From positions 1 through 20,195 of the forward strand of contig JALQST010000016.1 of the NCBI GenBank assembly GCA_023264315.1: a stretch of 20,195 bases of DNA, read 5' to 3'. Position 1 is the first letter of the stretch. Each line of letters starts with the position of its first letter. The translations under genes and the position numbers were made by a program. Of this stretch, positions 6,979 to 13,819 are shown piece by piece. The notes beneath the pieces were generated by a model. That model saw only the letters and a list, made by a program, of their open reading frames with translations, was not told the origin of the DNA and did not search any database. Source of the stretch: Nodosilinea sp. BSH.14. Lineage in GTDB: Bacteria; Cyanobacteriota; Cyanobacteriia; Phormidesmidales; Phormidesmidaceae.

Positions 6979-8130
6979 GTGTTGCTATCGAAAGGCTTTG
7001 AAGTGGAAATGTACACAGGCACCCCCGACGGGGAGATTGTCGGCCTATCCGACCGGATTGTGGCCCATCTCAACGGCTTTGTGCGCGAACCCGACAGCCG
7101 CAATGTGGAATACACCACCCCGCCCCTAGGTCAGTACGAGAAATTACTGTGTGAACTGGTGCGGCCCCGCCACGAACTGCGTCGCTATCTCCGTACCCTT
7201 GGCAACTACACCCTGATTCCCGGCAGCACCCTCGCCCTGGGGCCAACGGATCGCTTCTTCCGGTCTGACCCCAGCAACCCCTACCACGCCTACATCGAGC
7301 GCACCTACGGCACCACCGTCGTCACCGCCAGCATCCACATCAATATCGGCATTTCTGACCCCGAAACCCTGATGCGGGCCTGCCGTCTCGTGCGGGTGGA
7401 AGCCCCCCTCTACCTTGCCCTCACCGCCTCGTCTCCCTTCCTGAACGGGGAAGCCACTGGATCTCATTCCAGCCGTTGGCAGGTTTTTCCCAAAACCCCC
7501 GCCGATGTCCCGCTGTTTGAAAGCCACCTGCACCACATTCGCTGGATGGAGGCCCAACTAGCGGCGGGCACCATGCAGAACGTGCGTCACCTGTGGTCGT
7601 CGGTGCGGCCCAATGGCGATCGCCGACCCTACAGCCTCAACCGCCTGGAATTGCGCATTTGCGACCTCATGAGCGACCCCATCGCCCTACTCGCGGTCAC
7701 AGCCCTGATCGAAGCCCGCCTGATCCAACTGATGCAGAACCCAGAGTTGGATCCCCTCGTCTTATCCCGGTTCCCCGGAGAAAGCCGGAATGCTGATCTC
7801 GTGGCCCTCAGTGATACCAACGAACAGGCGGCGGCTAAGCATAGCCTTGAGGCAGAACTGCGTCACTGGCAGGATGGTCGTCCCATTTTGGCGAAGGAAT
7901 GGATCCAAAGTCTCTATGATGAGGTTTGGCCCATCGCCAAGGCCAACGGCATCAGTTGTTTTTTGAGCCCGATCCAGAAACTTTTGCGTGAGGGCAACGA
8001 AGCCCAGCGCTGGCTGGCACAGCATGAAGCGGGGCAGTCAGTGCAGACCATCATGGCCGCCGCGATTCAGAGCATCCAAACCCAGGAGGATCAGCTCGCC
8101 CGCGATCTCTGTGAGCCTTGTGCAGCCTAG
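6979..8130 (+). CDS. gshA: Glutamate-cysteine ligase, cyanobacterial type
   Basis: 383 residues. Catalyses ATP-dependent gamma-glutamylcysteine formation, the first step of glutathione synthesis, in the cytoplasm. The N-terminus (GFEVEMYTGTPDGEIVGLSD) and segments NVEYTTPPLGQYE, SIHINIG, ASSPFLNG, HLWSSVRPNGDRRPY and RLELRICDL match the distinct cyanobacterial GshA family, which differs strongly from enterobacterial GshA. The length is normal. The start is a GTG at 6979, chosen because the family begins MLLSKGFEVEM and a G-run lies 5 bases upstream; no in-frame ATG occurs before codon 11. It lies directly downstream of the broken glutathione reductase but is separated from it by a terminator and probably has its own promoter. 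Confidence 0.93.
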   Translation: MLLSKGFEVEMYTGTPDGEIVGLSDRIVAHLNGFVREPDSRNVEYTTPPLGQYEKLLCELVRPRHELRRYLRTLGNYTLIPGSTLALGPTDRFFRSDPSNPYHAYIERTYGTTVVTASIHINIGISDPETLMRACRLVRVEAPLYLALTASSPFLNGEATGSHSSRWQVFPKTPADVPLFESHLHHIRWMEAQLAAGTMQNVRHLWSSVRPNGDRRPYSLNRLELRICDLMSDPIALLAVTALIEARLIQLMQNPELDPLVLSRFPGESRNADLVALSDTNEQAAAKHSLEAELRHWQDGRPILAKEWIQSLYDEVWPIAKANGISCFLSPIQKLLREGNEAQRWLAQHEAGQSVQTIMAAAIQSIQTQEDQLARDLCEPCAA

Positions 8131-8281
8131 GCTTCGGCCTCTCATGCTGGTTGCCATTAGTCTGCACTATGACTCCAGTCAGGGTGACTTATCAATGCCC
8201 CGCTGGCATTCGCTAACCCACCATTGGGGTTCGGGGGGGGCTCCGGGGCGTCCAGAGATAAAACTTTTCTATAGGTCGTAG

Positions 8282-8299
8282 ACAAAAAGACCTTTTTGT
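8282..8299 (+). promoter_or_regulatory. Short A/T hairpin upstream of trmL
   Basis: ACAAAAA (8282-8288), GACC loop, TTTTTGT (8293-8299). It lies 33 bases before the trmL start. It could be the tail of a weak bidirectional terminator for gshA or part of the trmL leader. The 8131-8332 spacer shows nothing else beyond a small AGGC-TTCG-GCCT hairpin at 8129-8140 over the gshA stop. Confidence 0.35.
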
Positions 8300-8332
8300 G
8301 ATTCAAATTCATCGACTTTTCAATTCGGTTCT

Positions 8333-8800
8333 ATGCCCCGTCTTGTCCTGGTAAATCCCCAAATTCCGCCCAATACCGGCAATGTTGCCCGTACCTGTGC
8401 TGCTACCAACACGCCCCTTGATTTAGTTGGCCCCCTCGGCTTTGAACTCAGCGATCGCTACCTAAAACGGGCAGGACTGGACTATTGGCCCCACGTCAAC
8501 CTCACGGTTCACGACGATTGGGATGCCTTTGCCCAGCACCAGCAAGCCTTGGGCGGGCGCACCATTGCCTTCAGTACCTCTGGCACCTGCCGCTACATTG
8601 ACCTAGACTACCAACCCGACGACTGGCTCCTCTTTGGCAGCGAAACCGATGGTTTGCCGTCCACGGTGCTGGCGCAATGCACCCGGGTGGTGGCTATTCC
8701 CATGAATCGTCAGGCTGTCAGAAGCTTGAACCTATCCAATAGTGTGGCCATTGGCCTGTTTGAGGCCTTACGACAACTGGATGGTTGGCCCGCTTCCTAG
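8333..8800 (+). CDS. trmL: tRNA (cytidine/uridine-2'-O-)-methyltransferase TrmL
   Basis: 155 residues, the typical length of the minimal SPOUT enzyme TrmL, which methylates the 2'-O of the wobble nucleotide in tRNA-Leu isoacceptors using S-adenosylmethionine. The three SpoU motifs are clear: motif 1 NPQIPPNTGNVARTCAATN at residues 8-26, motif 2 DDWLLFGSETDGLP, and motif 3 IPMNRQAVRSLNLSNSVAI, which forms the trefoil-knot cofactor site. The ATG at 8333 is followed at once by the first beta strand PRLVLVNP. There is no visible Shine-Dalgarno. It stands alone between gshA and a long non-coding stretch. Confidence 0.95.
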   Translation: MPRLVLVNPQIPPNTGNVARTCAATNTPLDLVGPLGFELSDRYLKRAGLDYWPHVNLTVHDDWDAFAQHQQALGGRTIAFSTSGTCRYIDLDYQPDDWLLFGSETDGLPSTVLAQCTRVVAIPMNRQAVRSLNLSNSVAIGLFEALRQLDGWPAS

Positions 8801-9393
8801 GGAGAAATACCAAGGGAGGGCTGTATTTCTTCACCAAGAAGTCTTGCTCGCTACAAAATGTTGCTCATCTAGATAAGAAATTCATATGAACATGGCTTAG
8901 GGGCTAAAAATCGGGGATCAAAGGGGGGACATATCGCTGTTTTCTGTCCACCTAGGATGTCTGTAAGCCCTTTTCTAGTAGGGTTTCTGGGCGATCATCT
9001 CAACAAATGATTTAGGGGCTATGTCTGAGTCAACAGCGTGAATTTCCCGTGGGGGCGTCCTAAAATCCACGCTTGCCAAATCGTTTTTCCTAGGGTTAAA
9101 CCTAGATGTGGTGTTCGGGAAGCTGAGTTTCCTAATCAGCCTCTTCCGGCAACGGATGTCGCTCTAGGCGTCAGGTTCTCGGTTTATCCGGTGTAAACTT
9201 GCCTAAGTCTCATCAGCAGGGTATTCTTACCTAGCTAAGACTGGTTCCGTCAGTTCGCTGTTGTTCTACGGGTTGAATATCGCTGTTGTTGGCCACGAAA
9301 AGCCTTCGAGACGATGCCAAATTGGCGTTGTCTCCTAGGTTGTCAGAGCAGCCCTGTTCAAAATGTTGAGCACTGTTTACAGGAGGTCGTTCC
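8801..9393 (+). other. 593-base stretch without a gene: long leader of the LysM/M23 gene
   Basis: No plausible coding frame. A perfect 8-bp stem, AGAAATAC (8803-8810) with GTATTTCT (8823-8830), follows trmL directly and may end it, though the U-tract is poor. TTCATATGAA (8881-8890) is a palindrome. TTAGGGGCTA occurs twice (8897-8906 and 9012-9021). Around 9118-9158, GGAA and GCTGA pair with TCAGC and TTCC as a bulged stem. Cyanobacterial and firmicute LysM/M23 genes are often preceded by the c-di-AMP (ydaO) riboswitch. Here GGTGTAAA, CAGGGTA and CCGTCAG occur in the right order (about 9190-9260) but the core GGAACC and GCTAACC elements are missing. I cannot call it. Confidence 0.4.
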
Positions 9394-11370
9394 TTGAAGC
9401 ATGTATTTCAAAAGCAGTCCCTTGCTGCAAACTCCATCCGTAACGATGTTGCTGAGGTGGTCGGGCTTGTAGGAGTTTGTCGCCAGCAGGTTAACGCTCC
9501 GGTCAGCATGTTGGGTTTCGCTCTCTCCGTGGGAGCAACGGCGTCGGTGGTGTCTATTCCTGGCCTCGCCCTAGCCGCTGAAGGGTCTTCCATCGTGGTC
9601 TTGCCCGAAGCGAGTACTTCGGTTCAAGAGGCCGCCGAGGCCCCCAAGAGCTACTACACGGTGAGCGAAGGGGATACCCTATGGCATATCGCGGCTCGTC
9701 ATCAGGCCGACGTAGATACCATTAAGACCGTTAATGGCATTTCCCAAACCGATGTTCTTCGCGAAGGCCAAGTCCTCCGCCTGCCCACCGAGAGTCTGAT
9801 GGCTACGGATGCCGCCTCTGGTGCCCTGGGTGGCGAAGATCTAGCCATGACTGAGGCTCCGACCTCCATGGCGCTGCTCTCGGTGGAAGCCATGGAAGAG
9901 GGCTGGGTGACGCTGGAGGCCAGCGGCGACCTGGAATCCCTAGAATCGAATTCTGAAGAGGCCACCGAGGCCACTGAGTCTGTCATCGATAACGCCCAAG
10001 TCACCGGTGCGCTAACCCTGGCGACCGCCGCTGTAGCCGTGGAGTCGTCCACGGCCCTAGCGACTCAGCCCGCTACCCCGTCAGCCTCCTGGCAGGATGC
10101 CGCTGTGGGTTTGGCGGCGGCTCCCACGAGCGAAGTAACGGCAGATGCCTCGACCTCCAGTTCTGCTCTCCCCATGAGCATGGCGCTCCATGAGGAACCC
10201 GTTGCTGCTCCGCCATCGGTGCGGCCTCCAGCCCAACCCGTGGCGGAGGCCCCCCAGGCGACTGAGATACCCGAGTCTTCCAATGCGTCGGCGACTCGGC
10301 CTGAAACCCTGGCTGTGGTTGCTCCTCAACCAGCGGTGAATGCAGAGCCTGCCATCACTATGGCAACGAATACGGTGCGGAGTCGCGAACAGGTCATCCA
10401 AGATCACCTGGCTCGGATTCGGGAATCCAATGGAACCCTAGTGGATCGCGACATGGTGGATGAGCGCATCCGGCAGGCCCGTCTCGAACTTGAACGCACA
10501 CGGAGTGCTGCCACCACCCCTGCTGCTGCGGCCCCCAGGTCGTTCTCTGTTTCTGAGGTAAACGCTTCAGTGATGCGTCTCTCGGCCCTGATGGCCCGTG
10601 AATTCACCTTTGAAGTTGACGCGGCTGTCCCTGAGGTGGATCTTCCCCAGGCCTCTGGTTCCGTTCAGCCGAACCTACCCGCCCGTGGGATGGAGTCCCA
10701 GACAGCCCCAATCCCTCAGTCAGGATGGACGGTGACGGATGCGGCTGTTGAGGCCGCTGCTCCCACTGAGGTCGCCGTGGCTCCCCAAGTTCGGCTCCCG
10801 GAATTGCCCGCCGCTGCTGCCCCTACGGCTCCGGCCCCCCGCCCCACTTCTGACAACCTGCTAGCTGCTGCGCCCCTAGGCCCAGAAGCCTATCGCCCCT
10901 TCGCCACCATGGAAGCAGGGCAAACGGTTTCTCCGGCAATGCCCTTGCTGCCCGGTTCTGATAGCTTCCTGCCCGAAGCACCCAATCGGTTTGCAGGCTA
11001 TATTTGGCCCACCCACGGCACTTTCACCTCTGGCTATGGCTGGCGGTGGGGCCGTATGCACCGGGGGATTGATGTGGCTGGCCCCGTGGGAACGCCCATT
11101 GTGGCCGCTGCCAATGGTGTCGTCGTCCGGTCTGGCTGGAACTCCGGCGGCTACGGCAACATGGTTGACATTCGTCACCCCGATGGTAGCCTGACCCGCT
11201 ATGCCCACAACAGCCGTTTACTGGTGCGGGAAGGCCAACAGGTGGCCCAGGGGCAACAAATTGCCGAGATGGGAAGCACCGGGCGTAGTACTGGCCCCCA
11301 CCTGCACTTTGAAATCCATCTCCCGGGCACCGGCACCGTGAACCCGATGGCCTATCTGCCCCACCGTTAG
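9394..11370 (+). CDS. LysM and M23 metallopeptidase domain protein (peptidoglycan hydrolase)
   Basis: 658 residues. The start is a TTG, fixed by a perfect AGGAGGT (9381-9387) 6 bases upstream; the next in-frame ATG is at codon 39. A hydrophobic segment ending in GLALAAEG near residue 60 looks like a signal peptide. One LysM domain (about 87-131, YYTVSEGDTLWHIAARH) should bind glycan. About 400 residues of Ala/Pro/Glu/Thr-rich, low-complexity linker follow, interrupted by a charged helix near 330-370. The M23 (LytM/NlpD-like) domain fills about 530-658. It has zinc and catalytic motifs HRGID (H556, D560) and HLHFE (H636, H638), so it looks catalytically intact rather than an EnvC/NlpD-type activator. 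It probably cuts peptide cross-links in the cell wall during division or growth. A long structured leader precedes it. Confidence 0.9.
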   Translation: MKHVFQKQSLAANSIRNDVAEVVGLVGVCRQQVNAPVSMLGFALSVGATASVVSIPGLALAAEGSSIVVLPEASTSVQEAAEAPKSYYTVSEGDTLWHIAARHQADVDTIKTVNGISQTDVLREGQVLRLPTESLMATDAASGALGGEDLAMTEAPTSMALLSVEAMEEGWVTLEASGDLESLESNSEEATEATESVIDNAQVTGALTLATAAVAVESSTALATQPATPSASWQDAAVGLAAAPTSEVTADASTSSSALPMSMALHEEPVAAPPSVRPPAQPVAEAPQATEIPESSNASATRPETLAVVAPQPAVNAEPAITMATNTVRSREQVIQDHLARIRESNGTLVDRDMVDERIRQARLELERTRSAATTPAAAAPRSFSVSEVNASVMRLSALMAREFTFEVDAAVPEVDLPQASGSVQPNLPARGMESQTAPIPQSGWTVTDAAVEAAAPTEVAVAPQVRLPELPAAAAPTAPAPRPTSDNLLAAAPLGPEAYRPFATMEAGQTVSPAMPLLPGSDSFLPEAPNRFAGYIWPTHGTFTSGYGWRWGRMHRGIDVAGPVGTPIVAAANGVVVRSGWNSGGYGNMVDIRHPDGSLTRYAHNSRLLVREGQQVAQGQQIAEMGSTGRSTGPHLHFEIHLPGTGTVNPMAYLPHR

Positions 11371-11391
11371 GGTAGTCCTCGATTACCCTGC

Positions 11392-11426
11392 AAAGCCGGT
11401 GGACGCCTAGCCAAGTTTACCGGTTT
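11392..11426 (+). terminator. Possible terminator after the LysM/M23 gene
   Basis: AAGCCGGT (11393-11400) pairs with ACCGGTTT (11419-11426), with one G-T pair, around an 18-base loop; only a short T run is present. A smaller stem, GGGTA (11370-11374) with TACCC (11384-11388), lies just before it. The remaining spacer to the tRNA has only one further small hairpin, ACAGTT-TTT-AACTGT at 11582-11596. Confidence 0.4.
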
Positions 11427-11628
11427 GGAATCACCCCCGATACGATTCATGGCCTCTATCTGGGTTAACCGTAGGGGCCATGTTATTGTGTCCGATCCCC
11501 TTGGGGCTATACCCAAATGGCAGATGATTTCGCCATGAATTATTTGCCTGATTTTGCTGAAGGTGCGTTCTGTTCTGTGCTACAGTTTTTAACTGTGAGT
11601 TAGGTCATTAGATTTAAGGCCACGCTAC

Positions 11629-11700
11629 GGCTCAGTAGCTCAGTGGTAGAGCAGGGGACTCATAAGCCCTTGGTCGCGTGTTCAAATCACGCCTGAGCCA
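11629..11700 (+). tRNA. trnM: tRNA-Met (CAU), elongator type
   Basis: A 72-base cloverleaf. The acceptor stem GGCTCAG/CTGAGCC is perfect, with A as discriminator. The D arm is GCTC-AGTGGTA-GAGC. The anticodon loop CTCATAA gives anticodon CAU, on a stem GGGGA/GCCCT that has a G-T pair at one end and an A-G mismatch next to the loop. The variable loop is TGGTC and the T arm GCGTG-TTCAAAT-CACGC is perfect. The 3' CCA is not encoded (TTTT follows), as is common in cyanobacteria. The fully paired first base pair argues against initiator tRNA. Tolerance to lysidine modification (tRNA-Ile2) cannot be excluded from sequence. A mobile element begins about 60 bases downstream. Confidence 0.95.
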
Positions 11701-11763
11701 TTTTCCTAAACGTCTCATCCCTAGGCTGTATGCCATGGGGTTTGACCAAAAATAATGGGTTTC

Positions 11764-11788
11764 AAGCCCCGCCCTTTTAGGGCGGCTT
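11764..11788. repeat. Left-end palindrome of the IS200/IS605 element
   Basis: GCCCT (11771-11775) pairs with AGGGC (11779-11783), and AAGCC (11764-11768) with GGCTT (11784-11788), leaving a CC bulge. The tnpA stop codon (minus strand, 11777-11779) falls at its tip. Such imperfect hairpins are what TnpA binds in single-stranded DNA. The T-run beside it could also let it end transcription. Confidence 0.7.
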
Positions 11789-12172
11789 TTCTTGCCCCTG
11801 GATGTATTGCTTCAAAACCTCCAGGGGTGCTCCACCTACAGAAGCCGAAAAGTGCGCTGGAGTCCAGAGAGATTTCTTTCCGTAGGGTTTGGGCAAGCCT
11901 GCCTGCCCATAGCGCCTGCTGGATACCCCTTTCAAGGCATTCACCATCTGTGAGATGGAGAGCTTGGGCGGGTACTCGACCAGCATGTGAACATGGTCAG
12001 ATTCGCCATTGAACTCAAGCACCCGAAAGGTCATCTTCTCGGCAACGCTTTCACATGCCCTCTGAATCACACCTAGCCCTTCAGCCGTTAAGATTCGCCG
12101 CCGATATTTCGTAACGAATATCAGGTGTACTTTGAGGTCTGAAACGCTGTGATTTTCACGCCGATAGTCCAT
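11777..12172 (-). CDS. tnpA: IS200/IS605 family transposase TnpA (Y1 HUH endonuclease)
   Basis: 131 residues, usual for the family. The HUH motif is present as HVH in GESDHVHMLVEYPP, and the nucleophilic tyrosine lies near the C-terminus in VLKQYIQGQ. The start HSVSDLKVHLIFVTKYRRRIL and the KGVSSRR segment are family-typical. It cuts and rejoins single-stranded DNA at the element ends through a covalent tyrosine-DNA intermediate and acts as a dimer. The ATG at 12170-12172 overlaps the likely -35 box of the divergent tnpB promoter. No truncation is seen; the stop codon lies in the left-end hairpin. Confidence 0.95.
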   Translation of the reverse strand: MDYRRENHSVSDLKVHLIFVTKYRRRILTAEGLGVIQRACESVAEKMTFRVLEFNGESDHVHMLVEYPPKLSISQMVNALKGVSSRRYGQAGLPKPYGKKSLWTPAHFSASVGGAPLEVLKQYIQGQEKPP

Positions 12173-12201
12173 TGCTTTTTAGGGTACGACCAACCTATAA
12201 T
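12172..12201 (+). promoter_or_regulatory. Predicted tnpB promoter, possibly giving a leaderless mRNA
   Basis: TTGCTT (12172-12177) and a perfect TATAAT (12196-12201) are separated by 18 bases. The tnpB ATG starts at 12208, six bases after the -10 box, where transcription would begin. No Shine-Dalgarno can fit, so the mRNA may be leaderless. The -35 box overlaps the start codon of the divergent tnpA gene. Confidence 0.65.
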
Positions 12202-12207
12202 AACAGC

Positions 12208-13392
12208 ATGAAAGCAGGATATCAGTACAGAATCTACCCTGCCGACCAACAACGTCTAGAGCTGGCTAAGCTCTTTGGGTGTTGTCGGGTGGTGTGGAAT
12301 GATGCGCTGGCCTTGGTCAAGTCAACGCCGGACGGCGAGAAATGGCCGAGTAGTGCTGAGTTGCAGCAGGTCTGTATCACCCAAGCCAAGCAGACTGAAG
12401 GACGGAAATGGCTGGCGGAGGTCAGCAATATCCCGTTGCAGCAGTCCATCCAGGACTTGGGAACGGCTTTCAAAAACTGCTTTGATTCCCGCAAAGGTAA
12501 GCGGAAAGGGCCACGGGTTGGGTTTCCTCGATTCAAGAAGAAACTCAATCAACAGTCGGCCCGGTTCCGTAAGGGCGGTTTCTCCCTCAAGGCTGGGAAG
12601 GTCTACCTGGCTAAGATTGGGAACATCAAAACCAAGTGGTCAAGGCCGCTGCCCTCTGAACCCAGTTCCGTCACGGTGATCAAGGATTGTGCAGGACGGT
12701 ATTTCCTGAGCGTTGTGGTGGAGGTGGAGCCTATCACCGTCGAACCCAAAAACCAAGGGGTCGGCGTGGATCTGGGCCTTGAAACCTTGGCCACCCTCAG
12801 CACCGGGGAGAAAATCAAAGCCCCGGATACCCAACACCTGGACAAGCACATTCGCAAAGGGAAGCGCAAACTTGCTAGGGCCATGAAAGGCTCGAAGCGG
12901 CGTGAATCGTTGCGACTGGCCATTGCCAGAAGGTCAGCGAAACAGCGCGACATTCGCCAAGACTTCAATCAAAAGCTGGCGTCTCGTCTAGTGCGGGAAA
13001 ACCGTGTGGTGGTCTTGGAGGATTTGAACGTGGCGGGAATGGTGAAGAACCGCTCCCTGTCCAGGGCGATTCGTCGCGCAGGATGGCGGCAAATGAGAAC
13101 CCTCTGTGAGGGTAAAGCCCACCTGATCCACAACCGGGACGTGCGAACCATCAGCCGATGGGAACCCACTTCCCAGGTGTGTTCATGCTGCGGCTATCGC
13201 TGGGGCAAGTTGGAGTTGTCGGTGCGGTCGGTGTTGTGCCTCAACTGCGGGGCGGAACAGGATCGGGACATCAACGCCAGCGTAAACATTTTGGCGGCAG
13301 GGCTTGCCGACCCGAATGGACAGACGCTAAGCCGTGTAAGACCCCGTTCCGGGGCGGTGGCTTGTCTGTCTACTCAGCAGGAGTCCGCTTAG
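12208..13392 (+). CDS. tnpB: TnpB, RNA-guided RuvC-like nuclease of the IS200/IS605 element
   Basis: 394 residues from the ATG at 12208 (MKAGYQYRIYP, the usual TnpB opening). The RuvC residues are present: D188 in GVDLGLETL, E271 in VVLEDLNVAGM, and the DRD motif at 352-354 in EQDRDINASVNI. A four-cysteine zinc finger (CSCCGYRW and LCLNCGAEQ) lies between the last two. The N-terminal helix-turn region (LAKLFGCCRVVWNDALAL) is family-typical. Characterised TnpB proteins cut DNA next to a short target-adjacent motif using an omega RNA made from the element's 3' end, which favours retention of the element. The 3' end of this gene can fold as such an RNA. No frameshift or lost catalytic residue is seen. 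Confidence 0.95.
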   Translation: MKAGYQYRIYPADQQRLELAKLFGCCRVVWNDALALVKSTPDGEKWPSSAELQQVCITQAKQTEGRKWLAEVSNIPLQQSIQDLGTAFKNCFDSRKGKRKGPRVGFPRFKKKLNQQSARFRKGGFSLKAGKVYLAKIGNIKTKWSRPLPSEPSSVTVIKDCAGRYFLSVVVEVEPITVEPKNQGVGVDLGLETLATLSTGEKIKAPDTQHLDKHIRKGKRKLARAMKGSKRRESLRLAIARRSAKQRDIRQDFNQKLASRLVRENRVVVLEDLNVAGMVKNRSLSRAIRRAGWRQMRTLCEGKAHLIHNRDVRTISRWEPTSQVCSCCGYRWGKLELSVRSVLCLNCGAEQDRDINASVNILAAGLADPNGQTLSRVRPRSGAVACLSTQQESA

Positions 13393-13441
13393 TGCGGGCA
13401 GACTGGGAATCCTCGCGCCTTTAGGCCGAGGAGGATGTCAA
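13300..13441 (+). ncRNA. Predicted omega RNA scaffold at the 3' end of tnpB
   Basis: Inside the tnpB reading frame, three nested stems share one axis: CAGAC (13321-13325)/GTCTG (13364-13368), AAGCC (13329-13333)/GGCTT (13359-13363) and CCCCG (13342-13346)/CGGGG (13350-13354). The right-end hairpin at 13411-13431 follows. In known elements the omega RNA covers this region and its guide is the host sequence directly after the right end, here from about 13442 (TAGGGAGACGCAACAAGC). The 5' boundary given is a guess. Confidence 0.55.
13411..13431. repeat. Right-end palindrome of the IS200/IS605 element
   Basis: CCTCG (13411-13415) pairs with CGAGG (13427-13431), and GCC (13417-13419) with GGC (13424-13426), around a TTTA loop with one bulged C. 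The layout (hairpin with a CCTTTAGG tip, then GAGGATGTCAA) is the one commonly seen at the right end of TnpB-bearing elements in cyanobacteria. Confidence 0.8.
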
Positions 13442-13477
13442 TAGGGAGACGCAACAAGCCAGGAGCACCATGGCTGC

Positions 13478-13594
13478 CTAGGGAATGGCTGGGCCACGAT
13501 GGGGCAACACCCACAGCAGGATTGGGCAAACCACTAGGGTCATGGCAGTCATAATGGCAATAATTTGTAATCCATGCACGAGTGCGGTTGTCAT
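13478..13594 (-). CDS. Possible 38-residue single-span membrane protein
   Basis: A short minus-strand frame, ATG at 13594 and TAG at 13478-13480. It is preceded by AGAGGT about 7 bases upstream of the ATG. It encodes one hydrophobic stretch (about residues 8-30, including QIIAIMTAMTLVVCPILLW) and a short polar C-terminus, HRGPAIP. Size and shape resemble the small subunits of cyanobacterial photosynthetic and respiratory complexes, but I cannot match it to any of PsbM, PsbX, PsbN, Psb30, PetL, PetN or PsaM. It lies between the mobile element and potA, divergent from potA. The remaining bases up to 13819 show no other gene. It may be a chance frame; a conservation test would settle it. Confidence 0.4.
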   Translation of the reverse strand: MTTALVHGLQIIAIMTAMTLVVCPILLWVLPHRGPAIP

Positions 13595-13819
13595 CGTTCC
13601 GACCTCTAGGTAGGGGAAAAGGGTCTTAGCGTTTTTGGCCTATTCCTAACGCTCACGCCAACAGAATTATCCAAAAAGTCTGTGTCTATATATACAGTTT
13701 AGGCAAAAAATAGCCGAAGCAGAATTCCCTCCGCCACCTCTGGCCTAGGGGACAGAATTTTGACTTGTTTATCTGCGAGTTGACCGCTAAAGTTGGGGTG
13801 ACAATGGGGATGCGCTGCC

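Larger units (their letters stand above)
11764..13441. mobile_element. IS200/IS605 family insertion sequence with divergent tnpA and tnpB
   Basis: About 1.7 kb. It holds a Y1 (HUH) transposase on the minus strand and a TnpB nuclease on the plus strand, their starts 35 bases apart. The ends are subterminal palindromes rather than terminal inverted repeats, as in this family. The left is a hairpin at 11764-11788 overlapping the tnpA stop; the right is a hairpin at 13411-13431 followed by AGGATGTCAA. Both genes are open and keep their catalytic residues, so the element may be active. Exact ends cannot be fixed without an empty site; the left border could be some bases further out. The family transposes as single-stranded DNA and makes no target duplication. 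Confidence 0.88.

Noticed and set aside
9050..9393. Confident ydaO riboswitch call
   Set aside because: Only loose landmarks are present; the conserved GGAACC and GCTAACCTCGTAGGC-like blocks are not found. Kept only as a hypothesis.
11629..11700. Initiator tRNA or tRNA-Ile2 instead of elongator tRNA-Met
   Set aside because: The first acceptor pair is a normal G-C, which excludes the initiator type. The overall sequence resembles elongator tRNA-Met; lysidine modification cannot be judged but is less likely.
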